This document shows positions 23,640-37,019 of a stretch of DNA of 64,000 bases, piece by piece. The stretch comes from Phyllostachys edulis (lineage: Eukaryota; Streptophyta; Magnoliopsida; Poales; Poaceae). Position 1 is the stretch's first letter, and every line of letters starts with the position of its first letter. A program made the position numbers and the translations under genes. The stretch is taken from NCBI GenBank assembly GCA_036346405.1, contig CM070566.1, forward strand, positions 9,830,355 to 9,894,354, in the 5' to 3' direction. The notes below the pieces were generated by a model. It did not search any database. It had not been told where the DNA came from and saw only the letters and a program-made list of their open reading frames with translations.

Positions 23640-26600
23640 AGCTGATAAATGTTCCATGAATTAGAAAGAACTCTGCCATCTTCCGTTGCTAGTCATATTG
23701 AACCTGGCCATGTGACTTCGATCACTGTGTAAGGACCATCCCACTTAGGGGAAAGTTTGTTTCGATTAGGCTAGGATTGAATCTTTTTCAATACCAAGTC
23801 ACCTACAGCAGGGCTGCGAGGTTAGACCTTACGATCATAGTATTTGTGTAGAGTATGTTGGTAGACTGCGAACGGATTAAGGCTTGATTTCTCTTTTTTT
23901 CGAGTAGGTTGATGTCATCTGCTCGAAGTTGTTCTTGGTCGGAGTTGTTGTAATTTTCGACCCTTGTCGACTGTATCTTTAGCTTTGATGGAAGCATGGC
24001 TTCGGCGCCAAAAACTAAGAAGAAGGGTGTTTCACCTATAGCCTGACTAGTAGTTGTACGAATTGTCCATAATACTGAGGATAATTCTTTTACCTAAGCC
24101 CTCAAGCGCTTTATAAGCTGGTCGAAAGCCCGAGTTTTAATTCCTTGCATAATTTGGTCATTTGCCCTTTCGACCACCCCATTGCTTTGTGGATGGGTGA
24201 CAGAGGCATAACATAGTTTGGTACCTAATTCTTGGTAAAATTCTTGAAATTTTGTGCTCGAAAATTGTATACCATTATTTGTAATGATTTAATTTGGAAC
24301 CCCAAATCAAGTAATCACATTTTTCATTATAAATTTCTTGGTTGTTTCCGTTGTTATCCCAATCACAGGTTCATTTTCAATCCATTTTGTGACGTATCAA
24401 TAGCCACAAAAAGGAACTCAAAACCCCCTGGTGCTTTTGGGAATGGTTCTAGGATATTAAGACCCAGGTTAAAAAAAGGCCAAGAAAGAGGTATGGTTTG
24501 TAATGCTTGAGCCGATTGGTGTATTTGTTGGCTATGAAACTGTAATTGTACACATTTCTTAACAAGCTTTTTACCATTATGAAGGACTGTTGGCTAGTGG
24601 AAACCTTGTCGAAAGGCTTTTACAACTAGCGTTCTGTAAGAAGTGTGAGTTCCACAGATGCCTCCGTGTATTTCTTGAAGGAGATTTAATTCTTCTTTCT
24701 GCGATATGCATCGCTTGAGAACCCTTTGAGTCCCTCGCTTATAGATTACTCATTTGACTAAAGTGTACATTTTGGCCTTACGGGATAAATGATTAGCCTC
24801 AAGATCATCATTGGGTACTATGTCCTTTTGAAGATACTTGTAGATGGTATTCATCTAGGTATCCTCATATTCTTAGGAGACTATCTCAATAGGAGATGTC
24901 TCTAGTGTTTCAACCAGGGACGACTTCTGGAGCTGTTCCAGGAAGACTCTTTTAGTATTTGTGATCGGAAAGAAGCCATTCGAGCTAATTGGTCGGCAAA
25001 GAAATTATCTTTTAGGGGGATATATTATACCTCGAAACCGAAAAATGTTTTTCAAGCTTTCTGACTTCCGATAAGTACTGCAACATGGTTGGATTAGAGC
25101 ATCGGTACTCTTTTCCGACCTGATTCATGGCTAGTTGAGAGTCTTCTCTTACGAGTAGTCGTCGAATCCCGAGTGCTTTCCCTGCTTGTATGCCAGTCAA
25201 TAAACCTTTGTATTGTGCCACATTGTCAGTAGCAGGAAAGTTTAATTGAATAGCATACTTTAATATTTCTCTTGTAGGAGATTTCAGGACCACCACAGCC
25301 CCTGATCCACTTAGCATAAGTGACCCATCAAAATACATTACCCGCTGGTTGTGGGATTCGTACTGGGGATCTTGAACACGTTTAGGATTTGTCCATTCAG
25401 CGACAAAGTCTGCCAAAATTTGGGATTTAATGGCCATTCGGGACAAGAAATGGAGGTCAAACTCCCCAAGTTCAACCAACCATTTTGCCAAGCGCCCCAC
25501 TGCTTCCTTGTTCTAGAGGACCTCACCTAAGGGAAACTTAGACGGCACAATTATCTTGTGCGCCCAAAAATAATGTCTCAGTTTCCTCGAAGACATGAGG
25601 AGGTCATATAGAAGCTTTTGGACCAGAGGGTAATGCTTCTTAGGCCCATGTAAAACTTCACTAATGTAGTAAACAGGTCGTTGAACATTTTCACATTCTG
25701 CAACTAGTACTGGCTCACTGCTTGTAGCGTAGCAGCTAGATATATTAGGAGTGTCTCTTCTGATTTTGGAGAAACCAAAATAGGAGCACTCGTAAGATAC
25801 CTCTTGACATCCTCGAAGGCTTTGTTTCTCTCTTCTGACTACTCGAAACTCTCATGTTTCCTTAAAAGTTTGAAGAAATGAAGTCTCTTTTCTCCCAGAT
25901 GTGCGATGAAATGCCTTAAAGCCGCCATACATCCTATGAGTTTTTGAACTTCTTTCTTTGTGGTCAAAGGGTGTATTTGTTCAATGGCTTTTATCTTTTT
26001 AGGGTTTACTTCGATTCCTCATGCAGAGACCAGGAATCCAAGCTTCTCAGAATTGAGTTTCAAATGGTGTTTTATGAGGTTGTCGAATGTTTCTTGTAAG
26101 TCAGAAATATGATTAAGGTGTTTGATGCTTTTTACAACCAGGTCATCAACATAGGCTTCCAAATTTCAGTCTAGTTAAGGAAGAAAGGTCGTTTGCATCA
26201 AGCATTGAAAAGAAGCGCCAGTATTTTTTAGACCAAATGGCATTTTGACATAGCACAATATTCCGAATGGTGTTATAAATGTGGTATTTTCTTTATCATC
26301 TAGGTCCATACTTATCTGATGACAACCAAAATATGCATATAGGAAACTTAATATTTCACAACCAGCAGTAGAATCAACCATCTGATCAATACAAGGAAGG
26401 AGAAAATCATCCTTCAGACAAGCTTTATTGAGATCAGTAAAGTCTACACACATACGCCATTTACCATTAGAATTTCTAACCATTACAGGATTAGCCAACC
26501 ACTTTGGGTGGTCGACTTCTCTAATGAAGCCTACCTTAAGTGGCCTGTACAATTCAGATCTAATGTTATCTCGTCGATCAGGTGTGAATCTCCGTAACTT

Positions 26601-27420
26601 CTATTTTACGGGTTTCTTGTCAGGCCATAAAGATAGCATGTGCTCGATCACCTCCCTGGGAACTCCGGGCATATTAGATGCTTGCCACACGAAGACATCT
26701 ACGTTTGCTCAGAGGAAGGTAACGAGGGCGTCTTCCTATGTAGGGTCGGAAGTGACCCCGATGCGAATGGTGTTCCAAGGATCCCCTGTACTCAGTGGAA
26801 CTTCTTTAACTTGATCGTTTGACTTTGAAGCAACTTTAGGATTAGACTGCTTGGTCGAAGGTTGCCCCTTGCTTGCTTCTTGAGTTGGTATTTGGCTCAC
26901 CATTTTGAGGTATTTGAGGTCGCACGTAAGCGACATCTTTTTATCACAGCAGACTGTGAATACTCCTTTGGGACCTGGCATCTTAAGACATCGATAATCA
27001 TAATGAGCAGCTATTAGGAATCGTGCCAGAGTTGGTCGACTGAGTATGGTATTGTATGTCGTGTCGAAATCGACCACATGAAAAGAGATTTTCTCTGTCC
27101 TGAAATTATTTGGTGAACCAAATGTTACAGGAAGAGAAACTTGACCAATAGGTTTGGCCAAAAAAACCCGATATGATCTCATGAAATGAGTATCGTATAG
27201 GCTTGATCTTTGTGCTGAGAGCTTGCATCTTGTCTAGGTCACTCGTAAAGAGTATATTCAGCGAACTCTCACCATCAAGTAACACATGATTGACTCGGCA
27301 GTTGTTGATGGTGGGCTCGACCACGATCAAAAAACGACCAGGTTGACTAGAAGGCATCAGACAGTCACCGTTCTCGAAAAATATGGTGATTTCTGACCAC
27401 TTCGATACTTTATTAACAAG
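23640..27420 (-). pseudogene. pol: Tat pol, element B (PR-RT-gRH-aRH-IN), broken
   Basis: Minus strand. Protease near 27280 has LLDGESSLNILF, a DGE where the family has DGG or DSG. Reverse transcriptase (26552-26130) has WRMCVDFTDLNKAC, then SFLYAYFGCHQ, where the first catalytic Asp (usually FLDAYSGYHQ) is Tyr, and EAYVDDLVV in another frame. The archaeal-type RNase H typical of Tat (25350-25012) shows MYFDGSLMLSGSGAVVV and QLNFPATDNVAQYKGLL. Integrase (24600-23660) is highly decayed but keeps KLSPKWDGPYTVIEV, a GPY-type C-terminus without a chromodomain. The combination of two RNase H domains, no chromodomain and an antisense ORF downstream defines the Tat lineage. Confidence 0.88.
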
Positions 27421-27493
27421 AGGAGAGTCAATAGAATTTACCTCACGTTTGACAGCTTTGAGCTGTTGTTTCTACTCGTATGCCGAAGATCCT

Positions 27494-29830
27494 CTAAAGA
27501 TGTGATCGATGGTGTTGTTTGCCCCACCTCTTCGAGTGTAGGAAACGGTCCTTTGGCAGTGTAGTAGTCTTCGAGTTTCTGCTGAAAACTCGGTAATTGC
27601 AAAGGTCGTGTCCTTCCTTTTTGTGAAAAGAACACCACCTAGGCTTGTCGTTCTTCCGTTCAAGGTGTTTTCCTTTACCCCAGTTGGAGTATGGTTTGGA
27701 GCTATGAGGCTCCTTATTGCTCACGGCTAAGACCTTCTTAGTGCTTTTGACTTGAGGCTTTTGGCCTTTAGTCTTGCTCTTGGATTTCTTGGCCTTTTTC
27801 TCCCTCTTCTTACTATTTTTATCCTTCTTCTTACTACTTTCGCCTGCTCCTCGAGTGTCCATATCGTCATGATCGATCGTACGATTCCATTCGACCACCT
27901 CTGTAGCAGTTGCATAATGGTCACCCATGTCAAAAAGCTCGACGACGGTAGCCAGAGGATTTAGAACGATATCCTCTGTGATCTTTCTACCGCGGACTCC
28001 TTGTTTGAATGCTCTAATGACAGAAGAGTAAGAAACTTCAGGAATTGAGTTGCGAACCTGACTGAAACGCCTGATAAATTGGCACAAGGTCTTGTGAGAA
28101 TCCTGTCGCATTTTGTGTAAGTCATCCTCCTTCCCTGGGCGATTGTAGGTACCCTAGAAATTGGGTATCAGTAGATCACAAAGGTGCTTCCACGAGTAGA
28201 TCGACTCTTGTGGCTGATTTAACAACCACGATCGAGTAGATCCTTCGAGCACAGTAGGAAGATAGTTGGCCATGACATGCTCTCCTCCTCCTGCCGCTCG
28301 AATAGCGGTGGTATAGATTTGAAGAAACTCGATGGGATTTTGTGACCCATCAAACTTCTCCATGTTCACTGGTCGAAAATGAGGTGGCTAGTGAACTGTT
28401 CGAAGGTCAGGCGAAAACGTCCGATATCCGATAATAATATCGTAACGTCTTGTTTGCGGGAAAGAAGGGTTGATGTCACCAAGCAATTGCACTCCACGAT
28501 ACCCAGTGGTAAGTGTGCCTGACCTATCGTATGTCTCATCCCTACGAGGGTAATATTCCTTATTCTCCATTTGGTGGTGCAAATTTCTTGGAAGAAGTCG
28601 TGAATGACCACTTCCCCTAGGAGTTTGTCGATCACCAGTTGTTCGAGAGACTCTTCTCCAACCAGAGTCATGGTTATGAGAGTGAACAGATCTGTCATCT
28701 TGTCGATCTCCGCGAGGAAAGTCATTTGAACGACTAGCATTCGATGGAGTTGTCTCGGTCCAATCAAGCCTAATCATCGTGTCCCAGAGTCTTCATGCAA
28801 TGTCTTGAGCGAAGATGTTGTAGCCTGGCGCTTGTCCAAGCTTTTGGGTTGGGTTTTCGATTAGTTCATTTATTTGTTGAAGTTCTTGAGCTTCCTCTGA
28901 CGGTATTGGATGCATCCAGGTAAAGTCCTCTAGGTAGTAATTCTTCTTCTCCGAATGGTTTCAGGATCATCAATGTCTGAGTCAGCCGGAGCATGCCTCA
29001 GTGGAGAGCTATCATTTCTAGGATTTCGGCCACGCTCATGAAGGTGGAGATCCAGTTCATCACCGGAGGCGTCCTCGCCATCACCACGAGAGCCCGAAGT
29101 GAATGTGTGATGGTAAGCATCCCTAACCCTGCCTCTTGGAGAAAGATTAGGATCTGAGGGGAGGACAAAGACCTCCTGGGTGCTATTATCTCTACTTGCG
29201 TTTGAGTCCTCTTGACTCGTGAAGTAGTAAAAAAACAACGCCTCGCAACTTGGAGCAATCCTCTCCAGAAAGGGCAATTCTGGGTTATAACCATCTCGAT
29301 CTGATGGTGAACCCTGCGAGGGTGTGGTCGAATCCGTAGGCGAAGTGGGCTCGACAATGCACCTCATGGGGAAACCAAAGGGTGATGGTTATCAGGTATT
29401 GATTAAGCCTCCGCAGGCGAAGCGGGCTCGACAATGCACCTCGTGGGGAAACCGAAGGGTGACAGTTATCAGGTATGGATTCTAGGACTTGCTATGCTAG
29501 ATCGGACGACCTCAGATAGAATTAAACATTTGGAGGAGGAACCCTCACCGTGCTCTGTACTCGCCTTGGTGCAATCCTGACCCTTGTCAGATGGAGCCTT
29601 GCCCTTTGTGCAATCTGGTTCCTCGTCTGGGTGTAATGTTGTGGGGGGAGAAGGATCTGTCATCAACCTTGTCTGTGGCATGGTCTCCTGGGTCTAGTGA
29701 AAGATCTCTAGAAACGGCATTACCATCAGATGAAATAATGCCCTGGTCGTACTCGTAGCAAGCATCCAAGTCATGTTCTGTGTAGTCTGCCAACTCTCCT
29801 GCCATGAAAGCATTAGAGTTGAAAAATAAA
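27494..29830 (-). pseudogene. gag: Tat gag, element B, broken
   Basis: Minus-strand gag in several frames. N-terminus near 29805 (MAGELADYTEHDLDACYEYD), low-complexity linker, capsid core at 28369-28154 (MEKFDGSQNPIEFLQIYTTA, SWLLNQPQESIYSW) and 28111-27900 (QFIRRFSQVRNSIPE). A Lys-rich segment and a zinc-knuckle-like WCSFHKKEGHDLCNYRVF follow near 27600. The same architecture occurs in plus orientation in element C. The frame is interrupted at about 28150 and upstream. Confidence 0.8.
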
Positions 29831-29861
29831 GATAATTTGTCGAAAAGGAAAAACCAGAAGA

Positions 29862-29882
29862 TCTCCCACGGACGATGCCAAC
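29862..29882 (-). other. Tat primer-binding site
   Basis: On the minus strand TTGGCATCGTCCGTGGGAG follows the LTR end ATCGACA directly. It resembles the TTGGCGCC..GTGGGG sites used by many plant Ty3/gypsy elements, including the site at 43401. It fixes 29883 as the LTR edge and the element as minus-oriented. Confidence 0.7.
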
Positions 29883-30690
29883 TGTCGATGGTTTAGTATT
29901 AATCTTACGAATGAATACTGGGGATTTCCTTGAAATAAGCCACACAGAAAAAGATACAGGGATTTAGACAGGTTCGGGCCTTCTCCTGGGAGAACAATAA
30001 CCCAACTCCTGTGTTACACTATTGACTATGCTTTACAATAGGGAATAAATCACTAGAACTAAGCCTTAATGACTTCTCTGTAGTTGTTTCTCTTGTTGTC
30101 TCTGATCCTCTCCTCCGTCCATCGACTTTACTCCTTATATAGCGAGTGATGGGGTGATAGTTGTTCCATGCCAAGAGGCGTCTCAACGCTTGATGAAACA
30201 CACACGTTGATGGTAGTTATTGCCATAGAGACCACATCCCACGTCGCCTTGCAGTTATGTCAGAGACAGAGGCTTAATACGTGCAGTTATCTCAGAGAAT
30301 AACATCTCATATTAACTATTGTGTGTATTAAACACAACTCATAAGTTTCCCTAGTCGATTGAGCCCATATGTTTGTGTGGCTTTGTTGACTAGCTATAGG
30401 GTAATTGTAATTGACCTGGTCGTAGTAAGGCTTATGACCACGAGGTAGTCATAGTAAGGCTTACGACCATGAGGTGGTCGTAGAAAATCTTACCACCACT
30501 AGGTAGTCGTAAGAGTACTTACGACTATATAAGGTGGTCATAGAATGGTCTAAGATCACTTAGTTAAGCTTTTTCCCTGTTAATGATAAGGGGTATACTT
30601 ATAAATAACACGAAGGTATTGCCATCTATAATAACAATTATGGATAAACAATTTAATTAATTGAGGATTATTAGATCACTCTTTCTTTTT
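29883..30690 (-). mobile_element. Tat 5' LTR, element B
   Basis: Begins TGTCGATGGTTTAGTATT (outer 3' end of the LTR in element sense) and contains a minus-strand TATA box, CTATATAAGG (30133-30142), in a conserved setting shared with 17676-17685. The far end could not be fixed to the base; it lies between about 30560 and 30690, before the host-like segment. Confidence 0.7.
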
Positions 30691-30691
30691 G

Positions 30692-31085
30692 GGAATTGAT
30701 ACCGTGAAGATGTCTGATACATCGGATGTCTGCCATGTTCACTCCATTGTGCATGCTTTAGTTCCCCTCCCATGTTTGTCTTTTATTTCTTCTACCAAAT
30801 AAATTTGCCTTTCTCTCTCTCTCTCTCTCATATGTCCACACAAGCCTTATCCAGTCCCTGTTTCAGCGCAGTGGCACCAATTGCCCACTACGCCATCATC
30901 AATCACAAAGTAGATCGACGGAGGAGAGAGAAGACAAAAACTAGTCCAAAAACTCAAAGTCACCGGCCGTCGCTAGTTCGCCACCACCACCATGGCAGCC
31001 GCCCCTCCATCGTCTATCTCCAGCCCACGGCCTCCTGCTCGGCGAGCTTTGCTAAGATCCCTCGCCAAGCGCCGTTCGCAGTGGC
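30692..31085 (+). pseudogene. Host-like promoter and first-exon fragment
   Basis: Up to about 30927 this repeats 17190-17426. It then continues into an ATG at 30992 in a strong plant context (CACCATGG). The 31 codons, MAAAPPSSISSPRPPARRAL ... RRSQW, are Ala/Ser/Pro/Arg-rich, like an organelle-targeting N-terminus. At 31086 the frame is cut by an LTR fragment. I cannot name the gene. A captured gene start inside a transposon is also possible. Confidence 0.4.
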
Positions 31086-33555
31086 TGTCGGGACCCAAAA
31101 ATGCAATTCAGGACCCTCTGTGTATAATGCACTAGTCTAGGATCACGCTAGTGCACACAGTATCGACATAGGTGAATATTGATCCACACAAGACAAAATA
31201 ATAGAATAAACGAATAATTTGAATGACAAATAACTGTTGTGACCTTAAGGTCGAGTTTACATTTATTAAACCTCGCAAGGCTAGCAATAATTAAACAAGC
31301 AGGAGAACAAATAACTTCAACAGGAACCCATCGATTTGCCATAGGCAACCAACTGGGATCAAGACCTAGCAATCAACACCTTCATAGAACTCTTCCTCAA
31401 AAGTGGGCGAAGATTCCTCCACTTCTGTTGATTGATAATAGCAAGCATGAGTACACAACCGTACTCGCAAGTCATACCACAGAATGCAATGTATACATGA
31501 TGGCTTATTCCAAAGGAATGGCTTCTATGGTTCTTTTGCAGAAATACAACATTTGCAATTGAATACGAATAATAGATTAAAACATAATTCAAAATAAATA
31601 GACAATATTAATTTAACAGTTGTTTTCAAAAAGGACACAAAATCTAATCAAATTATTCACACAGCCATATGACTTAGATCACACAGCTCTCTTCCCAAAT
31701 GTTTTATGAAAATCTAACCTTCGTGTGAAATCCCCGAGCATATCCATGACCACGGACGCGGCTATTCGAATAGATTATTTAACACTCTATAGAGGTTGTA
31801 TACTTTATCCACATGATATAACCAGTGTAGCTAGCACTAATCATAACAAAACTTTTCAGAAACTTCATCTCAAACATTAACACTCCCGATGTGTTTTCCT
31901 GCCGGTACTAACCCATTGAGAAAGTTAGTCCGACGCATACCGTTGGACTTGAAGATGGCGAACCGCTCATAAATGTGTGCTACGTAGTACTCCACATCTC
32001 CACCCATCACTGAGCACCTAACCTACAACCTGAGTAGTCAATGTCGAGACTCTATAACTTACTAAGTTAGGCCCGTCCCATACCAGGCATGTGGCAAGAT
32101 TTTCAATTTCTAACTATGTCACAAAGATTATCATTCAAATTCACAAAGCTCCACCATATCACTTAGTATCCACCACTTGCCTCAATCTAAATCATGTCCC
32201 ACTCTGTTGATTAAGTGCAACACATACCACCAACGAATAATGACAGACAACACAGTTTTATCACAAAGTTCCATATTCATTTAGTCAGATTCATATTTGC
32301 AACCTATATGAAATGATGACTCGTGGCATGGCTAAGCAATCTGCTTGTATCTAACCAACCCACGTTGGTACTATGGTAATACCAACAAAATAATAACCAA
32401 TCTTGAATGACAAAAGATTATGACATAACAATAGACATGGTGGATATAATAAATTTTTTATTAATAACTAAACCCAAAAGCATTTAAATAAATACTTAAA
32501 ATAAATGCATTAATTTGAATCAAAGTATTTTTGAAAACTAGGTTCAACATGATCAAAGGTATAACTTGCCTTGGAATAGATCCAGGTACTGGTCTTGATC
32601 TTGGTGCACTCCTTCTTCTTCAAAGTTCCCCGAAGAATCAACGTCTACTCACAAACGAAGAAAATAAACAAAATAAATAAATAACAGAGAGAAAACAAAC
32701 TCCAAAAATTAAACAAAAATCTCAGATAAATAGAGTTCAAATTTAGAAATTTGAATGGCCTTAATCGGAGTTCGGATGAAGAAGATATGGTTTTTCGAAG
32801 ACCTAATCTAAAGAAAAAACTAATTAGGAAATTATGGAATTATCCGAATTATTTTTCTATTGAAAAATCAGATTATGACGATCACGACGCCAGCCCAGGA
32901 TTTTGGGCCGAAAAGAAATTAAAAGAAAATATGACATGTAGGACCCACAAGTGAGTGACACGGTTCACATGGACCAAGTCCACCGAGGGATTGGATCTGA
33001 GTTGGTTCTGGATTACCACGCAAGTGCTGAATGGGTAGCCATGCGGGATGACACCTCAGCAGAAGGATGAAGCGGCGCTGATCTGTGCTACAGCGTGGAT
33101 GCCACGCCACTGATCGACGGAGAGGGCTCTTGGGTTCGTCTGACAACGGCGAACGACGGCGGATAGTCGGCGACGAGTGCGTGCAACAGGTAGCGTAGGT
33201 TATTGCGAACCTACAGGTACTGGACTTGGCTTATGAGGTCGTCAGAGTTGGCCGGAATTGCCATCGGAGCGGAGGATGAAGGTTGGGTGTTGTCGGCGAC
33301 GAGCTCCAGTGGTGCCCCGACGATGCGAAGAGGTGCTTGTGGAAGCTCTGGCGAAGGAGATAATGACAGTGCGGTCCACAGAGGCGGAGCGCTACTGGCG
33401 ATGGTGGAATTTGAAAACGAAAAGCCCCGACCAAAAACCCTAAAATCTTGATTCCGGTGGTGCTAGGGCTTCGGAGTGGATGTGGGTGGGGGCTTTGAGG
33501 TGCAGAGGCGCTGGCGAACCTCAAGGGCCTTTTATACGGTCTCGGGCGTGCCGGA
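31086..33555 (-). mobile_element. Tekay-like LTR fragment (minus), lacking U3
   Basis: Starts TGTCGGGACCC, comparable to TGTCGAACCCGG at 7527. It shares landmark order with that LTR: a stretch around a CATGACCACGGACGCGG-like block, ACCAGGCATGTGGCAAG, and a GC-rich 3' part with the TATA box GTATAAAAGG on the minus strand (33528-33537). It ends where the second Tat element's gag begins (about 33555), so U3 is missing. No internal region adjoins it. Open frames inside are not conserved. Confidence 0.6.
33528..33537 (-). promoter_or_regulatory. TATA box of the LTR fragment
   Basis: Minus-strand GTATAAAAGG. If active it would drive transcription leftward through the LTR fragment. Upstream (rightward) U3 sequence has been replaced by Tat gag. 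Confidence 0.45.
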
Positions 33556-33589
33556 TAAGGGAATCCTCATCTTCCTTTTTGTTGCCTAT

Positions 33590-35950
33590 GCGATCATAGT
33601 AGGAACATGGGATGAGGAGAACTGGTTCAACTTGGTGGACTATTCCAACCTCGACATGGACTCATGCATCCGCACCATGGAACGCGACGCAATGTTGTCG
33701 CCATCCTCTTCCATTGTAGGCTCGCTAATCGCTAAGACCAGCGAGATTGACCAGATGGAGGAAGATTCACCGTCACAATCAGTGGCGCTCCCAGAGGAAT
33801 CGGTTCCTCCGACCAGTTCGGAATGTCCGAATGCCTCTGCAAGCCTGGTTTTTCCTACCGGCAAAAATGGCGACAAGACCTCAATGCTGCAACTAGAGAG
33901 TCAGGGTGCTCTCGATACAGTCATGGGTGACCAATATTTGTCGACGGCTCCTACATATTCCAGGGGCCAACTGACATCTGGTAACGGTGTCAATGAAGTT
34001 GCCACCGGTCAAAGACCAGGTAAAGATGGTAAAACTCAGCCTACAGTCGGGAATCCATCGGATCAAGCTGAGTCCACCACAAAGCCCACCAGATGTGGTA
34101 ATCTCCGACCGCTCACCATCATGGAGACTTCTTGCCGAAGCAGTGGAAGGCTCTCCCTTAGTTACGATGGGAGCTCATCGGGTGACTGCTGTTGGCGACA
34201 CGAGGTTTACACAATCGGTGATACCAATCAAGATTCAATGAACAATCCTCCACAGCGTAACCCGCCACACCCGTTGGTGGAAATGGTACAGACACTCAGG
34301 CACCTACCCGGGACGGTGGAGGCAATGGAACTGGTGGACATCAATCAGTTAATTCGTCTGTTTCTACCCCACTGCCCATGATGGGTCGAACAGGACAAGC
34401 TAGAGGGTCACAGGAAAATTCAAGTAATCGAATACCTTCTGCCAGCAGAAATCCTTCATGACCCTCGGTAACGATCCAAAATCTACAACGAGTTCATGAA
34501 ATTTTAAATAACTTGGACCCTACTTTGGCAGAGACCCTGGGGTATGTTCAGCTTGCAGGCCAGGTTTCGGAGATTCTTGAGCAAACCATGCAATGTACAG
34601 AGATGTATAGGGAACAAAGTAATTCACAAAGTCATACTTTGACTTCATCCTTGCGTTCCTCCCTTAGCAGGGGATAGCAAGGTCGGTCTAAAGACCATTC
34701 GATACCTAGACCTCCTTAGAGGTTCGGACCAGAGAATCACAAGGGAAGACGGCTCTTCCTTGCAGCCACTCCCCCCCCCCTCATCAAGAGGAGCGACCAC
34801 TTGGCTCGGATCATCTTCGACATCATCTAAACCAGGCGGTCGGTCGAAGGTGTTATACTAACGCCCACGACTGGATTGGGACACCGGATACTCGGTATGT
34901 CAATCTGAGGAATCGGTCCCCAACTGATTACAATCCGGTGCCTTTTTAAAGAAGGCGCTGTGACTCGATTATGGGCTGTCAAGCATTCTCAGCAGGGCTC
35001 CAACTAGTGCGCTGACCGGACAAGTTTCGACCAGCCAACATGGAGAAGTTAAATGGGACTCAAAACCCATTAGAATTTCTCAAAATCTATACTACCACCA
35101 TCAAAGCTGTTGGTGGCGACGATAACGTGATGGCAATCTACCTACCCACGGTCCTTAAAGGATCTGCCCAATCTTGGTTACTTAACCTACCGGTCGGATC
35201 AATCTACACTTGGGAGCAACTCTGCGACCTCTTGATCGCAAATTTCCAAGGGACCTACGACCACCCTGGAAAGGAGGATGATCATCATTAGATCCGGCAG
35301 GAACCTAACGAGACTCTTCGGCAGTATATCAAGAGGTTCAGTCAGGTTTGTAACTCCATTCCTGAGGACACAGATTCTTCTGTCATCTAGGCTTTTAAAG
35401 CAGGATTGAGGAATTGACGATTTACAGAGGATATTGCAATGAATTCTCCACGAACAACTGTCAAGCTTTTTGACATGGCCGATAGGTATGCAGCCGCTAG
35501 TGAAGCGGTTGAATGGAATAAAGCCATAGATTGAAAAGAGAAAATCTCTCAACCTGGTCTGGATAAACAAGAGAAGAAACATAAGAAAGCTCTCAAGGGT
35601 AAGAAGAAAAGCAAGCCCAATAATAAAGAGGTCCTTGCAATTTCCGAGAAATACACCAAGGGCAAGAAGGACTATTCCGGTCGAAACAAAGCAAAAGTTC
35701 TGACCGATGAATACAAAAAGAATAAGAAGTGGTGTCCACTTCATTAGGCAGTAAGGCATAATCTGTGCACTTGCCGTGCCTGGCAAAAGAAGATGGAGGA
35801 CTATTATTTAGGTAAACATCCTTTCCCATCCATACAAGAACTTGGAGAGCCAAGCTCCAAGAAAGACAAGAATGGCAATGAAGAAATGGAGTATCAGGAG
35901 CCACAACACACCGTCGACATGATATTTTGCGATCCTCCTTGTACGAATTA
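33590..35950 (+). pseudogene. gag: Tat gag, element C, broken
   Basis: Plus-strand gag equivalent to 29830-27494. N-terminal frame from about 33605 (WDEENWFNLVDYSNLDMDSC), a long Ser/Pro/Gly-rich linker to 34381, and capsid core at 35040 (MEKLNGTQNPLEFLKIYTTT, SWLLNLPVGSIYTWEQL) and 35330 (QYIKRFSQVCNSIPE). A Lys-rich region and a zinc-knuckle remnant follow near 35730, where a stop replaces a residue after WCPLH. At least four in-frame stops occur. The 5' LTR and primer-binding site are missing; the left edge abuts a Tekay-like LTR fragment. Confidence 0.8.
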
Positions 35951-36089
35951 ACGCACCATCTGAAGGCTGCAGAACGGGAAGTGAACCTCACCGAATCTTC
36001 GATCGACATCAAGCCATCCAGATGGTCGGAGACAGTCATCTTATTCAGCAAAGAAGACTGCCCCCTTCCCTTCAACTCGACTAGGTAGG

Positions 36090-36430
36090 TTCCCTACTAT
36101 TGTAGAACCTACTATTAATAATTGCAAAGTTAATTGAGTTTTGATAGATGGTGGTAGTTCTTTGAATATTTTATTTACGGGAGCATTAGAGGAAATGCAA
36201 ATTTCCAAGTCAAAAGTAAAGCATGTGAAATATGCCTTTCATAGTATAGTTCCAGGATCTAATACTAAACCGATAGGACAACTTTCCCAACCGGTTACGT
36301 TTGGAAGCCCAGATAACTTCCGAACAGAAAAGATTTCATTTGATGTAGTAGATTTTGAAACTGCATATAATGGAATTCTTGGTCGCCCGGCATTGACAAA
36401 GTTCCTAATAGCTATGCATTACGACTATTA
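36090..36430 (+). pseudogene. Tat aspartic protease, element C
   Basis: Open from 36141 to 36431. It carries an intact-looking active site, MIDGGSSLNILF, then QLSQPVTFGSPDNFRTEKIS and YNGILGRPALTKFLIAMHYD, as in Tat proteases. It is cut by a stop at 36429. Compared with element B the DGG motif is kept. Confidence 0.8.
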
Positions 36431-37019
36431 GAGTTTAAAAATACCAGGACCAAAAGGGGTCATTACGGTTCGAGGGGATATAAAGATGGCATACGCATGT
36501 GATCATAAATTCTTAGAATTGGTCGATGAACTTTCGACCAGGGAAACTAATCCACCTTCCACTCAGGTCAAGCACTCAAGACCAAAGATGGCCTCAAAAC
36601 CCTCCGAGAAGACAAAAGGGGTTCCACTCGACAAGGGCGCTTCTCTGGAAAGCGTCAAAACGTCGTCTAGGCTCAAAAATGCTAGTGCAACCACCTAAAT
36701 GGTACTGGTTGGGTCAGGACTCGATCCTAAATAGGAAGAGTCGTTCGTCTCTTTCCTTCGAGCTAATTTGGATGTTTTCGCCTGGCAGGCATCTAATATG
36801 CTCGGAGTCCCTAGGGAGGTGATCGAGCACCAGCTAGCACTTTGGCCTAACAAAAAAAATCGGTCAAGTAGAAGCTAAGACATTTTTGCACCAGATCGGA
36901 AGGAGGCAATCTAGTCACAGATTGACAAGCTTCTCAATGCTAGATTTATTCATGAAGTCGTCCACCCAAAGTGGCTCGCCAATCCTGTAATGGTTAGAAA
37001 AACTAACAAGAAATGATGA

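Noticed and set aside
33476..33604. Start codon at 33476 as the N-terminus of a 301-residue host gene
   Set aside because: The first part is LTR fragment sequence; gag homology begins only near 33605, so the fused frame is a junction artefact.
34769..34780. Run of C bases in Tat gag as a programmed frameshift site
   Set aside because: The homopolymer lies in an already broken linker with no conserved slippery or pause structure; more likely a mutation or sequencing error.
35199..36075. Minus-strand frames of 160-195 codons opposite Tat gag
   Set aside because: They are shadows of the plus-strand gag, which has recognisable motifs; no equivalent occurs in element B.
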